This document shows positions 33,712 to 41,658 of a DNA stretch of 64,000 nt, piece by piece; the stretch's first letter is position 1; each line of letters opens with the position of its first letter. Origin of the DNA: Acidobacteriota bacterium. GTDB taxonomy: Bacteria; Actinomycetota; AC-67. The notes below the pieces were generated by a model. It did not search any database. It had not been told where the DNA came from and was given only the letters and a program-made list of their open reading frames with translations. Location: the NCBI GenBank assembly GCA_016208485.1, contig JACQXY010000062.1, positions 1 through 64,000 of the forward strand, in the 5' to 3' direction. The position numbers and the translations under genes were made by a program.

Positions 33712-33720
33712 TGCTACAAT
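33712..33720 (+). promoter_or_regulatory. Extended -10 promoter of the FmdB-like gene (leaderless)
   Basis: TGCTACAAT: an extended -10 (TG, one base, TACAAT at 33715-33720) ending 9 nt before the GTG at 33730. No ribosome-binding site is present, consistent with a leaderless mRNA. Confidence 0.5.
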
Positions 33721-33729
33721 TCCGGCGCC

Positions 33730-34065
33730 GTGCCCACGTACGAATACGCCTGCCTCTCGTGCGGTGAGCGAACCGAGGTCGTCCGGTCCTTCAGCGACCC
33801 GCCGCTCACGGTCTGCCCGCGCTGCGACGGGGAGCTGAAGCGCCTGTTCCATCCCGTCGGTATCGTCCTCAAGGGGTCGGGCTTCTACTCCACCGACAAC
33901 CGCGCGTCGAAGCGCCGCGCGCCCAAGGAGCCGGCCGCCAAGACCGGGACCGAGACCAAGACCGAAACCAAGACGGAATCCACCCAGAAGGCGGGGGCGA
34001 CCGAGCCGAAACCCAAGAAGTCCGGGACGGACTCCTCGACCGAGAGGGGCTCGGCCGCCTCGTAG
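33730..34065 (+). CDS. FmdB-type zinc-ribbon protein (Ruc-like)
   Basis: A 111-aa protein. The N-terminal zinc ribbon has CLSCGE and CPRCDG, a CxxC pair set, inside the PTYEYAC pattern of the FmdB family. The C-terminal half is low-complexity and charged (KTGTETKTETKTEST, KPKKSGTDSSTERGSAAS), hence disordered. A mycobacterial protein of this type beside the cyclo-ligase, Rv0991c (Ruc), is described as a redox-regulated chaperone; a similar role is inferred. The GTG at 33730 is preferred because the family begins with PTYEYAC. Confidence 0.85.
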   Translation: MPTYEYACLSCGERTEVVRSFSDPPLTVCPRCDGELKRLFHPVGIVLKGSGFYSTDNRASKRRAPKEPAAKTGTETKTETKTESTQKAGATEPKPKKSGTDSSTERGSAAS

Positions 34066-34083
34066 CCGGTTTCCGGGACGCAG

Positions 34084-34149
34084 GTGACCGCTCGCACATG
34101 ACCCCATGACCGCTCGCACATGACCCCATGACCGCTCGCACATGACCCC
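34084..34149. repeat. Three tandem 22-bp repeats spanning the MTA phosphorylase start
   Basis: Three head-to-tail 22-bp units at 34084-34105, 34106-34127 and 34128-34149, identical except for the first base. Each contains CGCTCGCACATGACCCC; the ATG in the third copy is the start codon at 34142. The other copies' ATGs are out of frame or run into a stop. Confidence 0.9.
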
Positions 34150-34939
34150 GCGCGCTGAGATCGGCGTCTTCGGAGGGTCGGGGCTCTACGCGTTCATCGA
34201 GGGGGCCGCCGAGCATCGCGTGGCGACTCCCTACGGCGAGACCTCGGCGCCGGTCGTGATCGGCGAGGTCGCCGGCCGGCGCGTCGCCTTCCTTCCCCGC
34301 CACGGCGCGCGCCACGAGTTCCCGCCCCACCGGGTCCCGTATCTCGCCAACATCTGGGCCATGAAGGATCTCGGGGTGACTCGCGTCCTCGCGCCGACCG
34401 CGGCCGGGTCCCTTCAGCCGCGCGTGCGGCGCGGCGACTTCGTGATCTGCGACCAGCTCGTCGACCGGACCTCTGGGCGCGCGGCGACCTTCTACGACGG
34501 ACCGGGGGCGACTCACGTGTCGCTCGCCGACCCGTACTGCCCGGAGCTGCGCCGCGTGGCGATCGAGCGTGGCAAGGCGGCCGGCCTCCCCCTGCACGAG
34601 AGCGGAACGGTCGTCGTCGTCGAGGGACCGCGGTTCTCCACGCGCGCGGAGTCGCGCTGGTTCGCCTCCTCCGGCTGGGAGGTCATCAACATGACCCAGC
34701 ACCCCGAGGCGGCGCTCGCCCGCGAGCTGGAGCTGTGCTACGCGAACATCTCCGTCATCACCGACTACGACGCCGGAGTCGAGACCACGGCACCGGTCTC
34801 GGTGGACGAGGTGATCGAGGCCTTCGGCGCGAGCATCCATCTCCTGCGCGACCTGCTGCTCGCGGTCGTCCCCGCGATCCCCGTCGAGCGGGCCTGCCCC
34901 TGCGCGTCCGCCCTCCGGGGCGCGCGGGTCGGGCATTAG
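34142..34939 (+). CDS. mtnP: S-methyl-5'-thioadenosine phosphorylase / purine-nucleoside phosphorylase family
   Basis: A 265-aa phosphorylase. Seen: EIGVFGGSGLYAF at the N-terminus, FLPRHGARHEFPPHRVPYLA, PTAAGSLQPRVRRGDFVICD, VVVEGPRFSTRAESRWF and VINMTQHPEAALARELELCY, all MTAP hallmarks. It cleaves methylthioadenosine with phosphate in polyamine and methionine salvage. Some actinobacterial relatives are inosine phosphorylases, so the purine is not certain. The start codon is the ATG inside the third 22-bp repeat. Confidence 0.9.
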   Translation: MTPRAEIGVFGGSGLYAFIEGAAEHRVATPYGETSAPVVIGEVAGRRVAFLPRHGARHEFPPHRVPYLANIWAMKDLGVTRVLAPTAAGSLQPRVRRGDFVICDQLVDRTSGRAATFYDGPGATHVSLADPYCPELRRVAIERGKAAGLPLHESGTVVVVEGPRFSTRAESRWFASSGWEVINMTQHPEAALARELELCYANISVITDYDAGVETTAPVSVDEVIEAFGASIHLLRDLLLAVVPAIPVERACPCASALRGARVGH

Positions 34940-34983
34940 CGCGCGGGCGTCCTCCGGGCGCTCCCGCTCGGGGCCCTGGTCGG

Positions 34984-36084
34984 TCAGGCGTCGCGCGGCG
35001 CCGCAGCGCCGGCGCGCGCCACGGCGTCGATCTCAGCCCGCCGGCGGTCCATCTCCTCGTTCAAGCCCTCGGCGATCCGCTCGTCGGCCGCCGACAGCTC
35101 CCCCAGGTCGACGTCCTGGAGGTCGAGCACGCCGAGGCCTTCGAAGCAGGTGCGCACCGTCGGACCGAGCAGCCCGATGTCCCGCACGATCGGCACGATG
35201 CGGCTGAACAGCATCTTGCGGAACTGACGCATGATCTCCGAGCGCTCGACGTAGTCGAGCACCTCGCCGACGTCGAAGCCGAGATTCGACCAGACCTCCT
35301 CGGCCATGAACCGCCCGTACATCAGGTGGGAGGCCTCGACCACGAACTCCTCGCGCTCGGCGCGCTCGGCCTCGGTGAGCTGCGGGTAGTAGTCGCGCAG
35401 CGCGAGCCGTCCGAACGCCACGTGACGGGCCTCGTCCTGCATGACGTAGGTGTTGATGGCCTTGCCGAGCGGCTCATCGGTGAAGTCCCGGATGAGGGAG
35501 AACGCCGCCAGCGCGAGCCCCTCCACCATGACCTGCATCCCGAGGTAGGTGAAGTCCCAGCGCGACTCGGCGATGATCTGCTCGAGCAGGATCTTCAGGA
35601 AGCGGTTGATCGGGTAGACCATCTCGACCTTCTCGCGCAGGTATCTCGAGAACGCCTCCACGTGGCGCGCCTCGTCCATCACCTGCGTCGCGGCGTAGTA
35701 CTTCGCGTCGATGCCGGGCACCGACTGCACGATCTTCGCCGTACATATGAGCGCGCCCTGCTCGCCGTGGAGGAACTGCGAGTTCATCCAGGCGCCCATG
35801 TGGTGGCGCAGCTCCGCCCGCTCGCGCTCGGACAGGCGCTCCCAGATCGGCGAGCCGAAGATGGGGATGATGGCGTCGGGGGCGTTCTCGGGAGAGCCTG
35901 GGTCGACGTCGATCGACCAGTCCAGGCGCGTCTCCGCATCCCACTGGCGCTGCTTTCCCTTCCGGTACAGCGTCAGGAGCTGCCCGCGCGCCTCGTCGTA
36001 CTCCCAGTCGAACGCCGCATCGAACCGCGCCGGAACGAGCCAGCGCGGATCGCCGAGCGGCAGTGCGTACCGGCTCGTCCTCAT
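34984..36084 (-). CDS. Ferritin-like diiron oxygenase/reductase family protein
   Basis: A 366-aa four-helix-bundle protein with a complete diiron site: Glu108 (HGEQGA), Glu138 and His141 (DEARHVEAF), Glu189 (MVEGLAL), Glu218 and His221 (DEARHVAFG). The repeated DEARH motifs are typical of the R2-like/AurF-like oxygenases. It would bind two irons and activate O2; the substrate is unknown. The ATG at 36084 has GGGGGAGG upstream and is preferred over 36108. It follows the TetR gene by 20 nt on the same strand, so it is probably controlled by it. Confidence 0.82.
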   Translation of the reverse strand: MRTSRYALPLGDPRWLVPARFDAAFDWEYDEARGQLLTLYRKGKQRQWDAETRLDWSIDVDPGSPENAPDAIIPIFGSPIWERLSERERAELRHHMGAWMNSQFLHGEQGALICTAKIVQSVPGIDAKYYAATQVMDEARHVEAFSRYLREKVEMVYPINRFLKILLEQIIAESRWDFTYLGMQVMVEGLALAAFSLIRDFTDEPLGKAINTYVMQDEARHVAFGRLALRDYYPQLTEAERAEREEFVVEASHLMYGRFMAEEVWSNLGFDVGEVLDYVERSEIMRQFRKMLFSRIVPIVRDIGLLGPTVRTCFEGLGVLDLQDVDLGELSAADERIAEGLNEEMDRRRAEIDAVARAGAAAPRDA

Positions 36085-36104
36085 GGCCTCCCCCTCTCGC
36101 TCCC

Positions 36105-36692
36105 TCAACCGGCGGCCGGCGGGCCGAGCGCCTCATCCCGGGGACGGCCGAGCGAGCCGGCCAGCAGCTCGGCGATCGCGCGCGCGACCTCCTCCACAGG
36201 ATCGGCGGGAGGGGTGATCGCGTACGACTGCATCAGGCGCGCGAAGCACTCGGCGGCCGCACGCACGAGCGCGGGAGGCGCGCCGGCCACGCGCGCGCCG
36301 AAGATCTCCTGAGCCGCCCGGCGCCCGGCGGCGATGAGCGGGTGCGCCTCGACCGTCAGGTACGGCAGCAGCGCCTCCGGCTCCGCCTTCAGAAGAGAGC
36401 CGAGCAGCGGGTGCTCCCGGAGCCACGTGAGAGACGCGAGCGCGCCGGCCTCGACGGCGGCCCTGAGGTCGGGGTGGGGCGCCACCGCCGAGCGCACGCG
36501 CGCGACGAGCCGCGACTCCTCCCGCGCCACGAGCGCCGCGAGCACCGCGTGCTTGGTGGAGAAGTAGCGGTAGACGGTGGGGCGGGATAGGCGCGCGGCG
36601 CGCGCGAACTCCGTCATGGTCGCCCGGCCGACGCCGACGCGCTGAACGACCTCGAAGGCCGCGTCGATGATGCGTTCGCGCTTGAAAAGCAT
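36105..36692 (-). CDS. TetR-family transcriptional regulator
   Basis: A 195-aa regulator. The N-terminal DNA-binding part is RERIIDAAFEVVQRVGVGRA, then TMTEFARAARLSRPTVYRYF, a clear TetR helix-turn-helix. The ligand domain follows. The open frame continues upstream to 37541, but the TetR start at 36692 is obvious. It probably controls itself and the diiron protein 20 nt downstream. No clean palindrome is visible by eye in the 160-bp upstream gap. Confidence 0.9.
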   Translation of the reverse strand: MLFKRERIIDAAFEVVQRVGVGRATMTEFARAARLSRPTVYRYFSTKHAVLAALVAREESRLVARVRSAVAPHPDLRAAVEAGALASLTWLREHPLLGSLLKAEPEALLPYLTVEAHPLIAAGRRAAQEIFGARVAGAPPALVRAAAECFARLMQSYAITPPADPVEEVARAIAELLAGSLGRPRDEALGPPAAG

Positions 36693-36851
36693 GACTCCCC
36701 CGCGGATACGAATAAGCGACGACCGTCCAGGTGTCAAGAGTCCCGAATGTGCCGGGGGGAATCGCGCCCTGCGCGGCGAATGCCTGGTAGGGAAGGAAGG
36801 CCGAAGTCTTCGGGCGGGATCATCCGGACGAACGAGGGAGAAGGGAAGCCG

Positions 36852-37595
36852 ATGAGAGCGGGATCCCGTGCCATCGCGGCCATCGCGCTCGCTCTGCTGC
36901 CCGTCGTCCCAGGCGGCGCGAGCGCCGTGGGACCGGAGGCCCCGGCCACCGCAGGCTGGATCAAGCTCCCCGTGAAGGCCGGCGACGCCTACTCGCTCCA
37001 GTGCGACTCGGGGAGGCTTGCAAGCGACTTCATCGTGGAGCGCTTCGAGGGCTCCGACGGCGGCGGATGGGACAGCTGGTCGGCCGGCGGGCCGGGCGGG
37101 GGCATGCGCGCGCGGGCGAAGCTCGGGTCCATCGACCGCTCGATCGAATGGGCGGCTTCCCCATCGTCGAACGGCTTCCGGCACGAGGGGAGCGTCGGAA
37201 GCGCCGGGGTGCTCCGGGTATCCTGGGCCCTCTGGGGAGATCCGGCGACGTGCATCTTCTCGCTGGGCGGCACGTCGCGCGCGTGGAGCGAACTCGACCG
37301 GGCGCGCGGCGCGCACCTCACCACCTACGACTTCCCGACCGGGGCGGCGGCCGGCCCGGCGTCGCTCGTCGAGACCTACGACCGGACGAGCAGCGGATTC
37401 CTCGCCGCGCTCCTCGTGCCCGGCGAGATCGGAGTCGCGCAAGTCGCGGGTCCCGAGGGTCAGAGCTACCTCGGAGCCGGCGAGTCCCCCTGGATCGCGA
37501 TCGCCGAGCCGACGAGCGGCACCTGGAGCTATCGCGTGCACGCCACCGCCGGGCTCACGACGACCGAGCTGTGGCTCCTGGAGATCCCCGCGTAA
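36852..37595 (+). CDS. Secreted protein of unknown function
   Basis: A 247-aa protein with signal peptide MRAGSRAIAAIALALLPVVP and cleavage near GASA. The mature part is beta-rich (AGDAYSLQCDSGRLASDFIV, TWSYRVHATAGLTTTELWLL), with one Cys pair (in LQCDSG and ATCIFS). It resembles a small extracellular beta-sandwich but matches no family I know. GAAGGGAAG is the ribosome-binding site. Confidence 0.65.
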   Translation: MRAGSRAIAAIALALLPVVPGGASAVGPEAPATAGWIKLPVKAGDAYSLQCDSGRLASDFIVERFEGSDGGGWDSWSAGGPGGGMRARAKLGSIDRSIEWAASPSSNGFRHEGSVGSAGVLRVSWALWGDPATCIFSLGGTSRAWSELDRARGAHLTTYDFPTGAAAGPASLVETYDRTSSGFLAALLVPGEIGVAQVAGPEGQSYLGAGESPWIAIAEPTSGTWSYRVHATAGLTTTELWLLEIPA

Positions 37596-37633
37596 ACCGT
37601 GAGGCGCGCGGCGGCCGGAGCCCCGGCGGCCGC

Positions 37634-37639
37634 TAGACT
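37634..37639 (+). promoter_or_regulatory. Putative -10 box of the polytopic membrane protein (leaderless)
   Basis: TAGACT ends 9 nt before the ATG at 37649, repeating the leaderless spacing seen elsewhere in the window. Confidence 0.4.
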
Positions 37640-37648
37640 CTGGGAAGA

Positions 37649-39502
37649 ATGCCGCGCGCTCGCCGTCCCGCCCTCCTCGCGCTCCTTCTCGCCGCCTGCG
37701 CCGCCGTCCCGGCCGGCGCTGCGACGCCGCCGTCCGCGCGCGTCGTGCTCGTCACTCTGGACGGATCCGCGCTGCCCGACTGGACGAAGCCGGGGCTGCC
37801 CGCCCTCAGGTCCATCCTGGACCACGGAGCCGTGGGGCTGCTCTCGACTCGAACCGGCGACCGGGGGACCTCCGCTCGGGGGCCGTTCACGCGCATCCCG
37901 GGAGCGAGATCGCTCGTGCTCCCCCGGCGGGCGGACGCGCACTTCCCCTCCGGCGCCCGCACCGACTTCGAGGGGGCCGCGGCGGCGCTGCGCTCGGAGA
38001 TCCGGCGGGGCTCGCGCTTCCTCATCGCGGACGCGGGGGATCCGCGGCGCGCGGACGGGGCGGAGAGCGGCGACCCGGCCGCGCGCGACCTCTGGATGCG
38101 GCTCGCGATGCGCCGGGCCGACCGGCTCATCGCCGTCGCTCGCGCGAGCCTCCTGCCCACCGACCTGCTGATCGTCGCCTCACTTGCTCCGCCGGAGTCC
38201 CGCGCGCGAGAGGCGGTTCAGCTCGGCGCCGTCGCGGCCGCCGGGGCCGGGATCCGGCCGGGGCTCCTAGAGAGCCGCTCCACTCGCCGCGCGGGACTCA
38301 TCACCCTGGCGGATCTCGCAGCGACGGTGGCGGAGCGGCTCGGGTCCCCGGTCCCAGGCGCCCGCGCGGCGACGCTCCGGTCGAGTCGGACGGCGCTCGG
38401 CGAGGCCCTGGCGCTCGACCGAGACCTCCTCCTCGCCGCGGGGAGCCGCCGCCCGGCCACCCGCGGCATGCTCGCCGCCGCCCTCGCCCTGGTCGCTCTC
38501 ACCCTCGCCACCGTGCTCGGGGGACGCGGGCAGCCGGCGAGCCTGGGCCGGATCCCCCGCGGATGGAGAGACGTCCTCGCGACGCTCCTGCTCGCGCTCT
38601 CGGCGATGCCCCTCGCGCTCCTCGTGGCCCCGGCCCTGCCGGTCGGCACCGCGGGCGCGGAGGTGATCGCCGCGACCGGGATGGCGCTCGCGGCGGCGGC
38701 CCTCGCGCGCGGCGCGCTCGGGCGGGAGCGCGGGCTCGCGGTGATCCTCGGCGCGACGGGGGCGACTGTGCTCACCGACGTGCTGCTCGGCACGCCCCTC
38801 GGATCCCGCTCCCCCATCTCCTTCCTTCCGGCCGCCGGCGCGCGGTTCTGGGGAATCGGCAACGAGCTGATGGGCGCGCTCATCGCTGCCGCGGTCCTCG
38901 CGGCCGGCCTCGTCATGGACCGCGCGCGCGAGCCCCGGCGGCTCCTGCCACCGGTCGGCGTCGCGTTCGCCGTCGCGGTCGTGGTCATGGCGGCTCCGCC
39001 GCTGGGCGCCAAGCTCGGCGCGGCGCCGACCGCGATCCCCGCCTTCGGCGCCTTCCTGCTGGCGTCCCTCGGCGCACGGCTCGACCGGAGAGCGGCGCTC
39101 GGCTTCGGGGTCGCGGTGGTGCTGGCGATCGGGCTCGCCGTCGCCGTCGACGCGGCGCGGTCGCCCGGGGCGCAGAGCCACATAGGCCGCGCGGTGGGCG
39201 GCAGCGAGATCGGAGCCATCCTCGGGCGGAAGATCGAGGCCGCCGCCCGGATCGCCGCCTTCACCGTCTGGTCGAGGGTTCTCCTCCTCCTCGCGGCCGG
39301 GTTCGCGCTGCTCGTCCGGCGGCATCCGGCGCTGCTCGGGCGCGCCCTGTGGGGCAGGGTGCACCTGCGCGCGGCGCTTTCCGCGTGCCTTGTTGGAGCC
39401 TTGGCCGCGGTCGCGTTCAACGACGCCGGCCTCGTCGCGGCGACCCTGATCGCGATGCTCGCCTGGGGGGCGCTCGGGGTGGTGCTGCTCGCCGGAGAGT
39501 GA
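37649..39502 (+). CDS. Polytopic membrane protein with an extracytoplasmic alkaline-phosphatase-like N-domain
   Basis: A 617-aa protein: signal peptide (PALLALLLAACAAVPAGA), an outer domain of about 230 residues starting RVVLVTLDGSALPDW (the LVTLDG pattern of alkaline-phosphatase/phosphodiesterase-like folds), then about ten membrane helices from residue 270 onward. A conserved-looking loop FLPAAGARFWGIGNELMGAL is in the middle of the membrane part. It might modify an envelope glycolipid or polymer; that is inference. It shares a strand with the preceding secreted protein, 53 nt away. Confidence 0.65.
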   Translation: MPRARRPALLALLLAACAAVPAGAATPPSARVVLVTLDGSALPDWTKPGLPALRSILDHGAVGLLSTRTGDRGTSARGPFTRIPGARSLVLPRRADAHFPSGARTDFEGAAAALRSEIRRGSRFLIADAGDPRRADGAESGDPAARDLWMRLAMRRADRLIAVARASLLPTDLLIVASLAPPESRAREAVQLGAVAAAGAGIRPGLLESRSTRRAGLITLADLAATVAERLGSPVPGARAATLRSSRTALGEALALDRDLLLAAGSRRPATRGMLAAALALVALTLATVLGGRGQPASLGRIPRGWRDVLATLLLALSAMPLALLVAPALPVGTAGAEVIAATGMALAAAALARGALGRERGLAVILGATGATVLTDVLLGTPLGSRSPISFLPAAGARFWGIGNELMGALIAAAVLAAGLVMDRAREPRRLLPPVGVAFAVAVVVMAAPPLGAKLGAAPTAIPAFGAFLLASLGARLDRRAALGFGVAVVLAIGLAVAVDAARSPGAQSHIGRAVGGSEIGAILGRKIEAAARIAAFTVWSRVLLLLAAGFALLVRRHPALLGRALWGRVHLRAALSACLVGALAAVAFNDAGLVAATLIAMLAWGALGVVLLAGE

Positions 39503-39513
39503 GCGGGGCGGGT

Positions 39514-39717
39514 TCAGGCCCGGCGGCGGCGCACGACGACCGGGCAGCGATCCCCGGCGACCCCGCGCTCGATCCAACGGTCCAGGCCGCCGGCCTTCTC
39601 GATGTCCTCGCGAAGCATGGCGGCCATCTCGTCGGCGGTGCGCCGGTGCTCGTCGGTCCACGGGATCGGACAGTGCCGGGCAACCACCGGCGAGATCGTG
39701 GCGCGCGCGTCGTTCAC
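39514..39717 (-). CDS. Small conserved-looking protein of unknown function
   Basis: A 67-aa protein with a GTG start. The helical centre HRRTADEMAAMLREDIEKAG, then GLDRWIER, and a basic end VVVRRRRA look like real coding sequence. No family is recognised. It converges with the membrane protein 11 nt away. The ribosome-binding site (GGGAAG) is 11 nt from the start, so it is weak. Confidence 0.45.
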   Translation of the reverse strand: MNDARATISPVVARHCPIPWTDEHRRTADEMAAMLREDIEKAGGLDRWIERGVAGDRCPVVVRRRRA

Positions 39718-39880
39718 GTCGTCATTCTTCCCGCTTCGCGCCCCGTTCGCCTGCCGCGAACCCGCCGCCTCTGCCGCTCGGGCGCAATCTGCCGAAACCG
39801 CCTGTCGGACGCGGATGCGCGCGCGGCGACGGTCACGCCCGCATCCCGTCAGGATCGCAGCGCAAAAGCGCGTCGCGCGG

Positions 39881-39900
39881 TATAGTTTGGAGCCTAACTA
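39881..39900. promoter_or_regulatory. Operator/promoter motif upstream of the MarR gene
   Basis: TATAGTTTGGAGCCTAACTA: arms TAGTTTGG and CCTAACTA pair at 7 of 8 positions, and TATAGT also reads as a -10 box. A similar element lies at 40480-40499 ahead of the YceI gene, suggesting shared MarR control. Confidence 0.55.
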
Positions 39901-39916
39901 GATGCGAAGGAGACCG

Positions 39917-40441
39917 GTGGCCGCTCGCGAGACGCCGATCCGGGTCGGCAGGGAGATCGAGCGGGAGTTCCCGGGGTCCGACCGCCGCGCGACCGCGTCG
40001 GTCGTCAACCTCGTCCTGGCGGAGAACCTCGTGACCGGGGAGCTGAGCCGGCTCCTCCGGCGCCACCGCCTGACGCCGGCGACCTTCAACGTCCTCATGA
40101 TCCTGCGAGGCGCCGGCCGGCCGCTCTGTCCCCACGAGATCGGGGAACGGAGGCTCGTAACTCGAGGGACCGTCACCGGCCTGCTCGACTCGCTCGAGCG
40201 GCAGGGCCTCGTGCGGCGGACGCCGCACCCAGAGGACGGGCGCTCGTTGCTGATCGAGATCACCGACAAGGCCGGGGCGCGCCTCGAGAGGCTTCTCCCC
40301 GCCCACTACGGCGGCGAAAAGGAGATGCTCTCCTGCCTCACCGCGGCCGAGAAGGACATGCTGGTTCGCCTGCTCGGCAAGATCCAGGGCCACCTCGAAG
40401 CGCGCCGCGAGCCGCGAGAATCGGGCGGACGCGGCCGGTAG
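39917..40441 (+). CDS. MarR-family transcriptional regulator
   Basis: A 174-aa winged-helix regulator: LRRHRLTPATFNVLMILRGA, then RRLVTRGTVTGLLDSLERQG (recognition helix), LVRRTPHPEDGRSLLIEIT (the wing, D-x-R). I start at the GTG at 39917 because GAAGGAG lies 5-11 nt upstream; the ATG at 39902 touches the operator. It sits 120 nt before a YceI gene that shares its upstream motif, so it likely represses both. Confidence 0.9.
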   Translation: MAARETPIRVGREIEREFPGSDRRATASVVNLVLAENLVTGELSRLLRRHRLTPATFNVLMILRGAGRPLCPHEIGERRLVTRGTVTGLLDSLERQGLVRRTPHPEDGRSLLIEITDKAGARLERLLPAHYGGEKEMLSCLTAAEKDMLVRLLGKIQGHLEARREPRESGGRGR

Positions 40442-40479
40442 CTCCCCAGGAGCGGGCGGGGCCGGCAGAGCGTCGGGAA

Positions 40480-40499
40480 TATAGTTTGGGACCAAGCAG
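40480..40499. promoter_or_regulatory. Second copy of the MarR operator-like motif
   Basis: TATAGTTTGGGACCAAGCAG, 61 nt upstream of the YceI ATG. It shares TATAGTTTGG exactly with the site before the MarR gene and has a CCAA counterpart on the right, a partial palindrome. Confidence 0.5.
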
Positions 40500-40560
40500 T
40501 TGTTCGGTAGGCGGAGATTCGCGTAGCGGGCGCCGTGCCCGCGGGAGAGGGGAGACCTGG

Positions 40561-41133
40561 ATGAACGCAACGACGAGAGCACCTGAAGGGGTGGACCTTC
40601 CTCCGGCCGGGACCTGGGACATCGATCCGGCTCATTCGGCGGCCACCTTCTCGGCGCGCCACCTGATGGTGGCCAAGGTCCGGGGTCGCTTCGCGAAGTT
40701 CTCCGGCGCGCTGCACGTGGACGAGGTCCCCGAGCGGTCCTCGGCGGAGGTCGAGATCGAAGCGACATCCATCGACACCGGGGAACCGTCGCGCGACGCC
40801 CACCTTCGCTCCCCCGACTTCCTCGACGTCGAGCGCTACCCGGTTCTCCGGTTCAAGACGGCCGGGCTCGAGAGGGCTGCCGGCGCGCGGTTCCGCCTGA
40901 CCGGCGAGCTGACGATCCGCGAGGCCGTGCGCCCCGTCGTCCTGGATGTGACGTACGAGGGGACCGTCACCGACCCGTGGGGTGGCACGCGCGCGGCGTT
41001 CACGGCAACGACGGAGATCGATCGGGAGGAGTTCGGCATCACGTGGAACCAGGCGATCGAGGCCGGCGGCTGGGTCGTCGGCAAGAAAGTGCGAGTCGAG
41101 ATCGAGATCGAGGCGATCCGCAAGTCCGACTGA
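40561..41133 (+). CDS. YceI-family lipid/polyisoprenoid-binding-type protein
   Basis: A 190-aa protein. DIDPAHSAATFSARHLMVAK is the hallmark start of YceI, followed by VRGRFAKFSGALHVDE, VEIEATSIDTGEPSRDAHLR and LTIREAVRPVVLDVTYEG. The family folds as a lipocalin-like barrel that binds polyisoprenoids or related lipids. There is no signal peptide, so this one is cytoplasmic, as in many actinobacteria. It is probably in the MarR regulon. Confidence 0.92.
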   Translation: MNATTRAPEGVDLPPAGTWDIDPAHSAATFSARHLMVAKVRGRFAKFSGALHVDEVPERSSAEVEIEATSIDTGEPSRDAHLRSPDFLDVERYPVLRFKTAGLERAAGARFRLTGELTIREAVRPVVLDVTYEGTVTDPWGGTRAAFTATTEIDREEFGITWNQAIEAGGWVVGKKVRVEIEIEAIRKSD

Positions 41134-41210
41134 CGCGCCCGCCACCCTCGACCGGCCCGCGCTTCCCAGGAGCCGGACGCCGGGGGGGCATTCGACCGGA
41201 GGTGAAGGGA

Positions 41211-41597
41211 ATGCTCGACGAGGAAGCAGCGCGCATCCTGCGCTCGAAGTCCTTTGCGCACCTCGCCCTGGACGACGAGGGGAGCCCCCACGTGTCCCCG
41301 GTCTGGGTCGACGTGGACGACCATGGGCTGGTCGTCGTCAACACCGCGGAGGGTCGGGTGAAATCCCGGCGGCTCGCGGTCGGTTCGCCCGTAGCCCTCT
41401 CGGCGGCCGATCCCGAGAACCCCTACCACTACGTGGGAGTTCGGGGGCGCGTCGTCAAGCGGACCAACGAGGGCGCCGACGCGGTGATCGACCGGCTCGC
41501 GAACAAGTACCTCGGAGTGGATAGCTACCCGTACCGCCAGCCCGGAGAGCGCCGCGTCACGATCCTGATCGAGCCCGAGCGCGTGTTCGTCAACTGA
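41211..41597 (+). CDS. PPOX-class (F420/FMN-dependent) flavoprotein
   Basis: A 128-aa split-barrel protein. LRSKSFAHLALDDEGSPHVS, then PVWVDVDDHGLVVVNTAEGR and VKSRRL match the PPOX-class F420-dependent group common in Actinomycetota; family reactions are reductions using FMN, F420 or heme cofactors. The cofactor here is inferred. It follows the YceI gene by 77 nt with GGAGGTGAAGG upstream. Confidence 0.85.
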   Translation: MLDEEAARILRSKSFAHLALDDEGSPHVSPVWVDVDDHGLVVVNTAEGRVKSRRLAVGSPVALSAADPENPYHYVGVRGRVVKRTNEGADAVIDRLANKYLGVDSYPYRQPGERRVTILIEPERVFVN

Positions 41598-41644
41598 CCC
41601 TCGGCGCGCGGATGGGAACGCCCGCGACAGGGCCCGGTGGCCGA

Positions 41645-41650
41645 TAGGAT
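41645..41650 (+). promoter_or_regulatory. Putative -10 box of tRNA-Arg
   Basis: TAGGAT ends 8 nt before the first base of the mature tRNA. Confidence 0.35.
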
Positions 41651-41658
41651 TCGGGCCG

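Noticed and set aside
1105-34939. A methionine-salvage link between the RuBisCO-like protein and the MTA phosphorylase
   Set aside because: The two genes are 32 kb apart, and no mtnA, mtnB, mtnX or mtnD gene lies in the window; an FGGY kinase is not the usual salvage kinase.
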